64,000 nucleotides of DNA from Lepidostoma basale (Eukaryota; Arthropoda; Insecta; Trichoptera; Lepidostomatidae), in contig JAHDVF020000459.1 in the NCBI GenBank assembly GCA_022606425.2, positions 1 to 64,000 of the forward strand, read 5' to 3'. The notes below the pieces were generated by a model, which was not told the DNA's origin, did no database searches, and saw nothing but the letters and a program-made list of their open reading frames with translations. Within the stretch, counting starts at the first letter, position 1. The number at the start of each line of letters is the position of its first letter. Position numbers and translations under genes: made by a program. Shown in pieces: positions 52,850 to 63,100 of the stretch.

Positions 52850-53310
52850 TCATATGATGATGACTATTGAATTTATGCGATTATGACAAATTCATATGAT
52901 TATAATAATTAAATTCATGTGATCATGATAATTAAATTCATATGATAAAACAATCAAATTCACATGATTATGACAATTAAATTCATATGATTATAGCAAT
53001 TAAATTCATATGATTATGAAAATTAAATTCATATGATTATGACAGTTAAATTCATATGATTATGACTATTGAATTTATGCGATTATGACAATTAAATTCA
53101 TATGATTATGACAATTAAATTCATATGATTATAATAATTAAATTCATGTGATTATGATAATTAAATTCATATGATAAAACAATCAAATTCATATGATTAT
53201 AACAATTAAATTCATATGATTATGAAAATTAAATTCATATGATTATGACAGTTAAATTCATATGATTATGACCGTTAAATTCAAATGAATATGATAATTA
53301 AATTCATTTG
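52850..53310. repeat. Minisatellite with ~200-bp higher-order repeat
   Basis: About 20 tandem units of ~22-23 bp, consensus ATTAAATTCATATGATTATG with a variable joint (AC, AA, ATA). Variant units recur in the same order 202 bp apart: 'GACTATTGAATTTATGCG' at 52862 and 53064, the 'TTCATGTGAT' unit, the 'GATAAAACAATC' unit, 'GAAAATT' and 'GACAGTT'. The array therefore grew by duplication of a block of units after they had diverged. Confidence 0.9.
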
Positions 53311-53349
53311 ATAGAAAAATACAGTTATATATTTTGATTTAACACTTAT

Positions 53350-53490
53350 TTGTTGAACTTCCAACCGGTTTCGCTTGCGACGGCGAATTATCATTGTAAT
53401 AAAACCTTGCCAAAGTTCCTGTTTGTCATATTACCCCCCCCCCCCCACTCTAAAGTTCCGGTGATAGCAAAACCGGTTGATATATTGAAA
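53350..53490. repeat. Hairpin repeat of the ACCGGTT type with poly-C
   Basis: 'TCCAACCGGTTTCGCTTGCG' at 53358 and 'GCAAAACCGGTTGATAT' at 53467 are facing copies of the GAAACCGGTT core. A 13-base C run lies at 53434-53446 between them. Confidence 0.5.
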
Positions 53491-53579
53491 CAAAATAATG
53501 CGTTTATTCAAAAATGTCACATCATAAATTAATTAATGAATGTTTAGAAATAATAAATTATGTACTTGTAGAATTTGAA

Positions 53580-53810
53580 TGGAGGAGCTGTCAACACCCG
53601 TAAAGTTGATATTTATAAAACCGGAGGGAAAACGCAGCGTGGGAAGACCGCGCGCCGCTTCGTTGGCTTGACGATGTACCGAATGACCTGCAATTGTTGG
53701 GAGTAAGACCTGAGGAGTGCAAGTTGAGAGCTCAGGATAGACGCCTGGAGAAACTTTTGGAGGCGGCCGAGGTCCATCCAGGACTGTAGAGCCAGAGAGA
53801 AGAAGAATAT
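53580..53810 (+). mobile_element. Reverse-transcriptase element 3' end
   Basis: Plus strand, with one frameshift: GKRSVGRPRAASLA (from 'AAACGCAGCGTGGGAAGACC'), DDVPNDLQLLGVRPEECKLRAQDRRLEKLLEAAEVHPGL, a stop, then 'AGAGAAGAAGAATA' as tail. It matches the GRPR-W-DDV-DL-LGV-...-AQDR end of another insect non-LTR family. Confidence 0.65.
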
Positions 53811-54099
53811 ACTTGTAGAATTGGAGAAAAGACAACATTTATATATATTTTAAAAAAATACAACATTAAACAACCGATATGTTCATTATATGCAGGTGTA
53901 AATTTAACATACGAGTATTTTATTATGCAGGAAATATTTAAATAGATTTTTTGTTTGATGTCGATAGCGCGCGAGAAACATAAAATTTATGCTACAAAAA
54001 CATACATAATTTTATATTGTAAAATGAGGTAGCTATCCGTTTTAAAATGTGTTGAACAAAATCTTAGTAATTTTTTGATTTAGGTATTTTTTACGATTT

Positions 54100-54255
54100 A
54101 ACTTTGGAGAGTATCTTGTATACCGAATGTCGAACCATCTCTCAAGTATTCCTAATATTATATATTAATTTTATTTTACCTGTTCTCAATATATGCCTTA
54201 AACGATAATTGTTGTTTGTAATATTTTTGAGAAAATAAACTGATTTGATTTAATC
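54100..54255 (+). mobile_element. Jockey/CR1-like 3' UTR and tail
   Basis: 'ATACCGAATGTCGAACCATC', 'TATTCCTAATATTATATATT', 'TTACCTGTTCTCAA' and 'GAAAATAAACTGATTTGATT' match (in the other orientation) 17060-17210 and 40860-40990. It ends in the TGATTT tail. From 53811 to 54099 there is nothing recognisable. Confidence 0.55.
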
Positions 54256-54419
54256 ATATTTTTATTTTTACAAAATATGATTATAAATAACCTTCTTGTT
54301 TGGTTTGTAGTGTTATTTAAGTCTAATTATCTTCATTTTATAAACGCATCATAGCGTTATTTTTCAAATAAATAAAATGTTTTTTATTGTTTCTTGAAAA
54401 AATATGTAAAACTCGATAT

Positions 54420-54900
54420 TAAATAGTTAATACAAATGAAAATATAAGTTATATTATTGTTTATGGGAATGACGTGTTTCCCCTGTATAAGTAATAAAAT
54501 ATTGCAAATTGCTGAAAATGTAAAATTATTTTGTTATTATTTAAATTCACGTGTTTGCAATTGGTCATTGTGTTGGAACTGAAACTGAAAAACCACTTAT
54601 TTATAATTTTATTTTTCACGTGCAAAAAAAATACATCTGAAAAATGTATTCTAAATTTGAATGATAAACATATTGCCTACATTCTTCATATATTCTCCAA
54701 CACTCGCATACAATGTGTTAAATTGTCAACACGATCTATAAATACTCGTAGATATAAAAAAGAGATTTATTGGGTTATTAAAATGTAGTTCTAGATTTTC
54801 ATATTGATGAAGACATCCTTTATATAAGTTTTATTGTATATAATGGGAATGACATGTTTCGCATAGGTTGAGCATTATAAAATGATCAATAAACCATTAA
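54420..54900. repeat. Hairpin-d-like units
   Basis: Two pieces share 'TATAAGTT-TATTGT' and 'TGGGAATGAC-TGTTTC' (54440-54485 and 54815-54865); on the minus strand the second reads GCGAAACATGTC then ATTCCC. The intervening sequence has no match. Confidence 0.45.
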
Positions 54901-54989
54901 TATTTACGGATTTCATTTAGAAAAAATAATAGATATGTTTTTTTTTTCATATGTCACACTCACTTTGTGGTTGAACATTTAAAATTGAT

Positions 54990-55105
54990 AAATATATAAA
55001 ATGAAATCAACACATTGAATATTAACTTCGTTAAGGCAAAATAAGGACTGATAATTCTTATATTGCCCTGACGAAGCTTGGGTACAAGCAAAACCAATTG
55101 GCTTC
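54990..55105. repeat. Small palindromic hairpin repeat
   Basis: 'ACTTCGTTAAGGCAAAATAA' at the left faces 'TTATATTGCCCTGACGAAG' at the right. The right core reads CTGACGA, extra A, a perfect GCTTG/CAAGC stem round GGTA, then AAA in place of GAA, and CCAATTGG. G12 is lost, so it is not a credible active ribozyme. Confidence 0.5.
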
Positions 55106-55202
55106 AAGTGTAATTACAATTCCATGGTGAATATACAATTCGTTGATTTAATTTTAAATATTTATTAATAAAAAAAAGTATTCTAGTCACAATAATACCA
55201 AC

Positions 55203-55389
55203 GATGACCTTCATGGCAGAGTGGTAAGAGCTCTGACTGACATACCGAAGGTCAGAGGTTCGATTCTCGGCGATGGCAGTGAGATTGTTACAATGCCTTT
55301 GGTCTGGTGCAGAATTCACGTGACAGTAAAATGGCGATAGATTAGCTACCTATCACATGTCATGAGAATCAATATTATAGCTAAAAACA
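55203..55389 (+). mobile_element. SINE-A, left part, interrupted
   Basis: Box A GGCAGAGTGG (55215-55224) and box B AGGTTCGATTC (55256-55266), then the SINE body to 'ATTATAGCTAAAAACA'. The SINE resumes at 55720 ('AATTGTATACATTAATTGGG') after the insertion at 55390-55708 and one copy of the target duplication. Confidence 0.8.
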
Positions 55390-55708
55390 GAGAGACAGAG
55401 TCAGAAACGATACGGTGAGAGAAAAAACAAAGGTCACTGACATCATCCACCGGGTGGCGACTCTAAAATGGCAATGGGCAGGTCACGTAGCCAGAAGCTC
55501 AGATGAAAAGTGGACAAGAATACTGCTGACTTGGAGACCGTGGACGGCAAAGAGAAGTGCAGGGCGACCGCAACTACGGTGGAAGGATGACCTGAACAGA
55601 CACGTCGGAATAACCTGGATGCAGTCTGCACAAGACAGAGTGACATGGAAGCGAATGGAGGAGGCCTTTGTCCAGAAGTGGACGGAAATAGGCTGAGGAA
55701 GTAGAAGA
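55390..55708 (+). mobile_element. Reverse-transcriptase 3' end nested in SINE-A
   Basis: From 55415 one open frame reads REKTKVTDIIHRVATLKWQWAGHVARSSDEKWTRILLTWRPWTAKRSAGRPQLRWKDDLNRHVGITWMQSAQDRVTWKRMEEAFVQKWTEIG, the final segment of an insect endonuclease-reverse transcriptase, ending in 'GAAGTAGAAGA'. The 11-bp duplication AGCTAAAAACA flanks it (55379-55389 and 55709-55719). The ORF has no stop, so this is a young insertion, but it is only the 3' tip. Confidence 0.85.
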
Positions 55709-55770
55709 AGCTAAAAACAAATTGTATACATTAATTGGGTTAAAACGACCTGTTTTTTTTAATTAATATT

Positions 55771-56110
55771 TTATATTTCGCGTTGCTGCGGCATTAATCT
55801 AGCAACGCGAAATAAAAAATGCATTCAGACAGTATACTATTGCTTAAGCAACAGTGAACACTTTTTCAGGAATCTGATTCATATTATATTATGCGTCACT
55901 TAATAATGTCCACGTCTATTATTATAGTACCTGAAACATCCGATATTTTATACGCAGGGTAAAAGGCGTGCAAATAATAAACCAGATTAGTTATCTGCCG
56001 TATTATTCAGTGTCATATTGGAAAAGAGGAAAATGCGTTATCTCTCCATATCTGCTGTTATCACTAAGGCTCACGGAGGTAGATTGAATAAAACAGCGAA
56101 AAAAACAATG
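55771..56110. other. Intergenic stretch before the 3' UTR
   Basis: Contains a pair of facing 'TTTCGCGTTGCT' and 'AGCAACGCGAAAT' sequences (55777-55812) that would form a 12-bp hairpin. No gene is recognised. Confidence 0.35.
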
Positions 56111-57374
56111 TACAAAGTTTATTCTTAAAGTATAATAAATAACTTACAAAAATATTTAACCTCAGCAACACGACATTTTTTATATTGGCCTAATTTTCAA
56201 CTGGTTCTTTCAGGCGAGTTTACATGTAGGTGCATTATAGTATGTGTATAGTCATATAGCGTACAGTCATGCAGGGAAAGTTTATGTCTACATTCATTTA
56301 CGAGAGAACCTTGAACGTTTAACTGTTTAAAAGGTCTAACGAAACTCCACGGCCAACCGTCGGACAAGTCCGGCCAGTTGGATTTCTGGACGAAGCGGAA
56401 GGAACGAGATTTCGAGAACAAGATGCGATATAACAAGAGAATGTCATTTCATACGCTAATACCATCAAGGCATGCGGTGGAAAAAATCGCGAATTAATTA
56501 TTATCGTCTTAATTTGTTTATACAAAGTAATCTCTCATATTTTTGTCATATTTAATTAAGTGCAAAGAAATGTGAAATTAAACTATTCTAAAAAAAAATA
56601 CGATCTTTTATTGTAAAACAATGCAATAAGTGGAGTAATGACGTTAGTAAATAATAACAGTATTAGTATTTTATTAGACACGAATGTGAAGATTAAATGA
56701 AAATTTCACACGACAATGTGACTAACCTATACCTTCAGTGTTCTTTATTTAAAAAAAAAACAAAATTTATCTACCTACTTAAAATTTGTTTAAGATTGTA
56801 TATATTTCTGCCAACTACACTTTTATCATTATTTCTTACAATTAGTTGATTGATTAGATAAAATATTTGTAAAACAGCTTCCTGTTTCTCAGCGTTCATA
56901 CGTAAATTCATTTAAAATGGCAAATTTCATGACCCTTAATTAAAATTATTAATATTAACCGAATATCGGAGATAGGTTGAATATAAGAATATATTAATAT
57001 TTTCCTTAAAAATAAGAAACAAATAAAAACAACTTCATGTAGCCTAAATTTCTAAAGATGGTGATGGTAGAAAATAATAATTATAATAATATAATACATA
57101 CATACATACATAGGTAATTCACACGAACATTAGAAAGTTTCAAACGCACAAAAAAGATAAAGAGTAAGGAATGTTCAAGTGAAACATTATGGTGCACAGA
57201 TTTAGTGTATTGCGCTCTTTCTGTCATTACTTTGATTAGTATAACTGCTTGTTAACCAAAACACATATTGTAAACTATGTTTAATTTTTTAATCACTTTT
57301 ATGATGTGTGGAAAGAAATAAACTCTATAGAACTAGGTAAAGCTTTGGAATAGTTTTGGACTCTCCGGGCGCCC
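56111..57374 (-). other. Likely 3' UTR of the minus-strand gene
   Basis: No repeat family of this window occurs here, unlike the rest of the intergenic DNA. AATAAA signals on the minus strand lie at 56749-56744, 56612-56607 and 56123-56118. A CATA repeat lies at 57097-57112. The true end cannot be chosen from sequence alone. Confidence 0.45.
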
Positions 57375-58235
57375 TCAGGCAGCTCCGGACTCTTGTTTCT
57401 TCTGGATGAGGTTCTCCCACTGCGCGATCAGCTTGGTGGAGCTCGGCGTCAGGCACTCGTCCGGGCCCAGCTCGCACAGCTCAGCCAGCGACTTGGCTGG
57501 CTTTAGAGAGCCGTAAGAGTCCGGGCCTGAGGTGTGTGCCGGCGAGGGTGATCTAGCATCTCCTAGGGCCTCGTACAACTCCCCTATCGACTTGGCCACC
57601 TTGAGTTTCCCAGGCATCGGAATATCTTCTTCGGACTCCGTGTCTGATTCCTTATCGCTCAAGTCTAGAGACGAGAAGTCTAACTGGTATGTGGAGGTCT
57701 TCTTACGTAATCTCTTCAATTCTAATTCTCTATCCTTCAAGTCTTTCAGTTCTTTCTGGATCTTCTCTTCAACAGGGACGAAACCTTTTCTGATGCGCTT
57801 TTCTTCGGGGAGCTTGGACATTAGAGGCGGGGTAGTGATGAGGGGTGCGATGTACACTTGGCGGGTGGCCATAGGTTGTGTACTGCCATTTGTGTTTATG
57901 GGTGACAGGCTGAGCTTGCCTTTGGAGGCGATGAACCTCTGCATGATTCCCTTTTGTCCCGAGTTCGGAGTGTATCGTCTGGTGAAGCCATTGGTGGCGA
58001 ATCCGTTGATGGAAGGAGACTGGCTGTTGAGCAAGTAGGAGGTGGACAGCGCGCGTGTGATGGTTTTTGGCGGAGGCCCTTCCGCGTCGCCGTTCATGTG
58101 GCCGTTGGTTTCAATCTCAATGTCCGACTCGGACATTTTGCGTGTGTAAGTCGGGTGAACTTTTCTAAATTCATTCTCTCTCTCCGTGACTTCGATTATT
58201 TCTCGTTGGATTCTAGTCAGAGGGTCGTCCTTCAT
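57375..58235 (-). CDS. Coiled-coil scaffold-like protein, possibly AKAP2/MISP C-terminal family
   Basis: 286 residues in one exon. The ATG at 58235 lies six bases after a strong acceptor (TTTGATTTCAG ends at 58242), so it is the natural start of a gene with a non-coding first exon. Residues 4-28 (DPLTRIQREIIEVTERENEFRKVHP) form a short charged helix like that of AKAP2/MISP-type C-terminal domains, which bind kinase regulatory subunits or actin in mammals. Residues 30-140 are low-complexity, Ser/Thr/Asn-rich. Residues 154-180 (PVEEKIQKELKDLKDRELELKRLRKK) are a second helix. A Ser/Asp/Glu acidic patch follows (187-204). A repeat, KSIGELYE (215-222) and KSLAELCE (248-255), ends with TKLIAQWENLIQKKQ (267-281). 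No signal peptide, membrane segment or enzyme motif. Family assignment is from memory of motifs and only moderate; the gene itself is secure. Confidence 0.8.
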   Translation of the reverse strand: MKDDPLTRIQREIIEVTERENEFRKVHPTYTRKMSESDIEIETNGHMNGDAEGPPPKTITRALSTSYLLNSQSPSINGFATNGFTRRYTPNSGQKGIMQRFIASKGKLSLSPINTNGSTQPMATRQVYIAPLITTPPLMSKLPEEKRIRKGFVPVEEKIQKELKDLKDRELELKRLRKKTSTYQLDFSSLDLSDKESDTESEEDIPMPGKLKVAKSIGELYEALGDARSPSPAHTSGPDSYGSLKPAKSLAELCELGPDECLTPSSTKLIAQWENLIQKKQESGAA

Positions 58236-58241
58236 GGTAGA
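58236..58241 (-). other. Short 5' UTR part of the coding exon; intron 58242-58704
   Basis: The coding exon begins at 58241 after a GT-AG intron of 463 bp (58704 down to 58242; donor CTGGAG|GTAATT, acceptor TTTCAG|TCTACC). TACCATGA is an acceptable start context. Confidence 0.65.
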
Positions 58242-58704
58242 CTGAAATCAAAATGAAAACAAGCTGTTGAAACTTTTGCCCTTGTTTTTTTGTTTATTTA
58301 TTAATACATTTCGAGAAAAATTGTAATCAAAAGAAGGATGATAAAAAGACGGAAAACATGTACAGAGAACAAATTTAAAATTGAATGCGATATTCAAATA
58401 AAGAACGTAAACATTTGAGATCATTATCTTAATCCGACAGAACGGTAAGTAGATCAGAGAATGCTGTTTGAACAATGGTACACTTGGAAATTAGCACGTT
58501 ACAAAAAAACTTTTCGTACCTCTTCCATTGCATTAGTAGTCCTCATCAGAAAGCGACTGCTAGAATATCGGAAAATCCTACTTCCCTAATCACTTGCAAA
58601 AACTTTTATCACATCAATAACTTCATACGTAGAGTAATTCACAGAGATAACAACCGAGCAGAATACTTCCACCGCGAGAGCGTTCGCACACCTGTTGTAA
58701 TTAC

Positions 58705-58800
58705 CTCCAGTCAACTGTTACTGTTCAACTGTTCCCAACTGCTTCACTGTCCGCTGCAGAGGCGGCGGCGGGAGGCCCGGGGGACTGTGAAGGTATTTGT
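58705..58800 (-). other. Probable non-coding first exon and promoter-proximal region
   Basis: On the minus strand this is a GC-rich stretch (58745-58790, very different from its AT-rich surroundings) without an ATG, ending in the donor CTGGAG|GTAATT at 58705. GC enrichment and the donor suggest the 5' UTR exon of the gene at 57375-58235. The transcription start is not defined. Confidence 0.5.
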
Positions 58801-59329
58801 TATGCTTTTACTCAACGAGTGAGAGTGAAATATAGCGTTTGAAATATACTGAGAAGAAAGAGATGCGAGATTGGTGCAACACTTTCTGTTTTACCGACCG
58901 ATACAGGTAAAAATATTAGGTTATCACAGGTAATCATAGGTGTCGCATCAAATAAAAGTAACTTTTATTATATTGCTTGCCGTATGGAAACTAATTCCAT
59001 TTAGAGACTTATTAGTAAAATTTGAAAAGATTGATTAATTTTCCATTAATGTGTATACGTTAGCAAATTAAGTTAGCTAGGCCTTTTCAGTATAGCAAAT
59101 TATTAATTATTATTTACTACGTATATTTTCAGTTCAGCTTAAAAAATACATTATAACCAAAAAATTGATTTTAGCTTATTTAATCAAAACAACTTATCCA
59201 ATTACATAATTATTATATAAGTATTGATGAGGATAGTAACTATAAAAAAATATTACAAGTATTCATAACTGTTATCAATACTTGTAATATTTTTTTCTTT
59301 TTTCCAAACTGTTTACATAATCCGTTTTT
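58801..59329. other. Intergenic region between divergent genes
   Basis: It should contain the upstream regions of the minus-strand gene and perhaps of TIM44. A possible donor CGATACAG|GTAAAA lies at 58905 on the plus strand, but its phase does not fit the next TIM44 exon, so it could only be a UTR exon. A hairpin of 'AAAAAAATATTACAAGTATT' and its complement lies at 59246-59297. Confidence 0.35.
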
Positions 59330-59640
59330 AAATCTTCTTCTGCTTCTGGTGTCATGTCGTTACCCGAGAGTAGGCATCTCTGTTCCTGGCAGTTCAGAAA
59401 CAGCTCAAGCCAGTTCAGTTTCTTATGCTGCGGAGCAAGGAGATTTGCTTCCTGCTAACACCGCGTCGACTTTATATTTTGCCCTCAATGATCAGGTGCA
59501 TCATTTTTTTCCCCTAATTACGTGACCTAAATTCTCTATCAGCTATGGCTCTTTGGAGAAAATTTATGTTGTTGTCCAAGGGGTATATAACATTTTGTGG
59601 TGGAGCGATATTTCAAACGCCTTTGCCGGTTCATGATGCC
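59330..59640 (-). mobile_element. Reverse-transcriptase 3' end, LINE-G-like, minus strand
   Basis: 'TCTTCTTCTGCTTCTGGTGT' resembles the LINE-G 3' end, followed by 'GGCATCTCTGTTCCTGGCAG' (the QDRDA-type segment in reverse) and 'GCTATGGCTCTTTGGAGAAA'. Diverged and without an open frame. Confidence 0.5.
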
Positions 59641-60007
59641 AACTTTTAAAGTTTATGATTCAACACCGTTTAAAATACCCAATTTATTTCTCTTACCCGT
59701 AGGTAGATTTGATTATAACATTTTTGGGGAATTTTTCTTGTACTGGCAATATTCACGTAGGCCGGTTCTGAGAGCATGAATTTTTTTGACAGTGTTGTTA
59801 TGGAGGATTTATGAAATATTTCATTAATGTATCTAAATTAAATTATAAAAATGGTTCGTTTTATTTTCAAATTAGTTATTAAATTTACTTATTACGGTCA
59901 TTAGTCGCGTGTAATTTGAGTGTTGCGTCATGTCATTTTGGAAGAATGAGGTTATGCAAGGGTAGAGATGAGTTCATAGTACATTAACGATTAAAATTTT
60001 ATTTCAG

Positions 60008-60106
60008 CATCACTGTCGGCATTTAATTAAAGGATCTGGAAAGATTACCTCCAGTTTACCTTCACACCATGTTGCCCCTATACCAAGGTTATCTACAAAA
60101 ATCATT
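60008..60106 (+). CDS. Tim44: TIM44 exon, presequence region
   Basis: 99 bases, phase 0 at both ends. Acceptor TTATTTCAG|CAT, donor ATT|GTAAGT. Rich in His, Lys, Arg and Ser, without acidic residues, as expected for a matrix-targeting peptide that is cleaved on import. Confidence 0.75.
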
Positions 60107-63100
60107 GTAAGTAATTTTCGTTTTGCCCAATTTAAGTTATTATCTTAGATCTAGGTAGGGAATTATTGAGCTGGTTGAAATTTGTAATCTCGCCAAAAAT
60201 CTGTATTCTAATACCTTTTAGTTTTTGAATAATAGTGTAAAATTTATCAATAGTTTTTTATTGCAAGCACATTATTTTATTTTAAAATTTATATTGAGAT
60301 CATTTAATATTATTTGATCTTGTGCTTTAACCAAATCTTGACTTCACATTAACAAATGGGTTATTTTATTATATGGAGTATTGTAATATTTTAGTTTACT
60401 TTTCATATTAGATCTATTTTTATTTAAATTTTAATTTCAGACAACTCAGTATTCCACGAACAAACGAGCGGGGTTCTTCTCCCAGTTTATTGACAATGTT
60501 CGACAAGACATTGCCAAAAATAAAGAGATGAAAGAAAATTTGAAGAAGTTTCGCGAGGAAGCTGACAAATTGGAACAATCGGATGCGTTGCAGGCGGCTA
60601 GGAAGAAGTTCCAGACTGTAGAATCCGAGGCCTCCAAGGGGAGCGAAGTTCTGAAAGAGAGGTTGGAAGGGTTGAAGGAGAAGGTTCAAGAGGTGATAGA
60701 TGAAGCAGGGAAGTCTGAAATCGCCAGGAAAGCAGGTCAGATAATTTAGAGTTTAGTTATTTTTAAATATTTTTCCGTTATATATTATTTTTCAGTATAA
60801 AGAATCACTTTTGATATTTGGATGAACCTCGGTTTGTCATTTCTCTGATCTATGAGGTTTGATATGTTAGGTGTTCAGTCATGTTTGATTCAAAGAGTGA
60901 ATGACTCCATTCACAATCAAATCTCCCCTCGGTGGAACAAAATGGAATGCTCGGTCGTGCGTTCTCTAAGCTTAGCTTAACCTCTCCCTGAGTATGGACG
61001 CACGGGCGCGTCCAGTTGAAAAAAGTCTCAAATGAGTATAGACTCACCGACTCGTCTGCGCTCATATTATAAGCGCAGTCTGGTTTAAATAAAATATATG
61101 TTTACTGTTGACATCTATGGACTTTGTCATGTACTTTTACAAATATTTAAAGTGGTTCCCTACATTACCTAACTGAAAATTCGAACAACAAAATCTCTGT
61201 GACGTCATTTGACATTTTTTATAGAGTGACAACGATTTGCCACGAGAACTCACTCCCCAGATTCAGTTAAGTAAAAAAAAAACTCACTAGCGGAGAGGTT
61301 AAACATTGTTTACTTCAGTATTATAGTAATGTGTTGAACTTTATTTCAGAGAACTGCACTTTTCACGTTGATGAAACAATATTCAAGAAAAATATACTCC
61401 AAATATTTGAGAGTATGTCAGCCTCCTCAGGGTTGTACTTTTGTCCCTGGGTCAATGCATTCTTCCAAATTGATCTATTAAATTTAAATATATTTAAAAA
61501 AAAATATAGAAACTGAATTAGAATTTAAATGAGTTTTTGTTCATATTTTACTCTAAATTAGCTCTCAATATGGTTTCCAAAAAAATAACAAGAGCAAGAG
61601 AGAGTTGTATAAGAAAGCCTAATCTAACTATCTTTATTAAGATATTGGTGTTTATGCTTATAATCTTGCCATACAGTTTGGTTTGACAAAACAATAAAAA
61701 CGCGGTAAAAATAACTTGATTCTGGGGCTAGTTCTGAGTAATTCTATTTATTTTCATGTGAATGAGATTGTTCCGATTTGCGAACCGAGTCTTAGAACGA
61801 ATTAAGTTTGTGGACCGAGTTATGACTGTATTTCATATCCACTTAAGTGTTTCATTGTATCAGTTAATATTTGCTTTGCACTTGACATGTCTAGTATGGG
61901 GTGGGATGTTTCTTTGCAGTTCGACTTGTTCGGGAAGCATGGTATGTTTCTCCTCAACTCGACTTGTTTTTGTATGGGCACAGTGAAAAGGTGTAATGCT
62001 GTGTTGTATTCTCCTTTATTATACTTTGATAACCAACAAATTAAAAAATGTTTAGAGTGCAAATGTTAAATATAAAATGTACAAGCATATTAAAATTGAT
62101 AAGATTAAAAATGGATCTAATTTTTTTATATTACCTTTGTATTTTGAATACTGATCATGTTAAATATTAGGAACTCTTATTTTTGCTATTGAATGTTTTA
62201 TCCATGATATTTTTGTTATATTTTTATCAAAATTAATGGCATATTTTCAATATTTTTTTATAGGACAAATAACGGAAGAAATTGGAAAAACGGCGAAAGG
62301 AGTTTCAGACTCTATTTCTGAACAAGGTCAAAAATTAGGAAAAACTGATGCATTCAAAACAATTTCAAAGGTAAATAAGTAAAATTTAATTTTTATGTTA
62401 GACGACTCAGTTATAAAGTGATTGAAATTATATTATCTAACTAATAATAATAGAAACATGCGAATTTTTTATAGAATTGTTTTGGTAATCACTTGAAAGT
62501 AATTCAAATATTTATATATATAAAACCAAGTCGTGTTGGTTACACCATTTATAACTCAGTACTTTTTGATGATCTTTGATTTGTTGGATTTGTCTCCGTC
62601 CCGAATAGCAGAATAACTATTAAAACATCGGAAAAAATCGACCCGAGTGCATCCCATCCAGCAAATATAATAGTTTAACAGAAAGTAATGCAACAATGCT
62701 ACGCGAACCATTTCGATTCGCTTCAATAAAGCAAATCCCTTGCTGCCATGTGAATTATATTCATATCAATGTAATTCAAATACTTTTCATTTTGATTTTT
62801 GCAATTTTATTGAACTTAATTTATTTTGAGTATTCATTTTAACTTAATAAAAAACTGAATTTAATTCAACTAATAAGTTAACACAACATTTATTGATTCT
62901 GAGGCGGTATGAAGTTCGCCGGGTCAGCTCGTTGAAATTAAAATAATGTATTATAGTTCATGTTATTTAATTTAATTTTGACCCCTTTGTTCTGACTATT
63001 AATTTAATTCAATACTCTTGTTTATTACTATATTATTATTCTATTAATCTATTTATTATACTGTTTACTATAAAATTATCTCACTTGGTCATTTACCATT

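Noticed and set aside
52850..53310. A CRISPR-like array
   Set aside because: Units are directly tandem, without unique spacers, in a eukaryotic context. It is a minisatellite.
55067..55100. Hammerhead motif with perfect GCTTG/CAAGC stem
   Set aside because: GAA is changed to AAA and the base pair next to the cleavage site is lost, so the catalytic core is broken.
58475..58822. 115-codon plus-strand frame as the first TIM44 exon
   Set aside because: It has a possible phase-0 donor (AAG|GTATTT at 58793), but the protein is not presequence-like at its start and the region is better explained as the 5' UTR exon of the minus-strand gene.
58863..58906. Short exon ATGCGAGATTGG...CGATACAG|GTAAAA as TIM44 start
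   Set aside because: It ends in phase 2, whereas the exon at 60008 needs phase 0; joining them gives an early stop.
61190..61230. TGACGTCA element in a TIM44 intron as an enhancer
   Set aside because: A single 8-bp match is not evidence of function.
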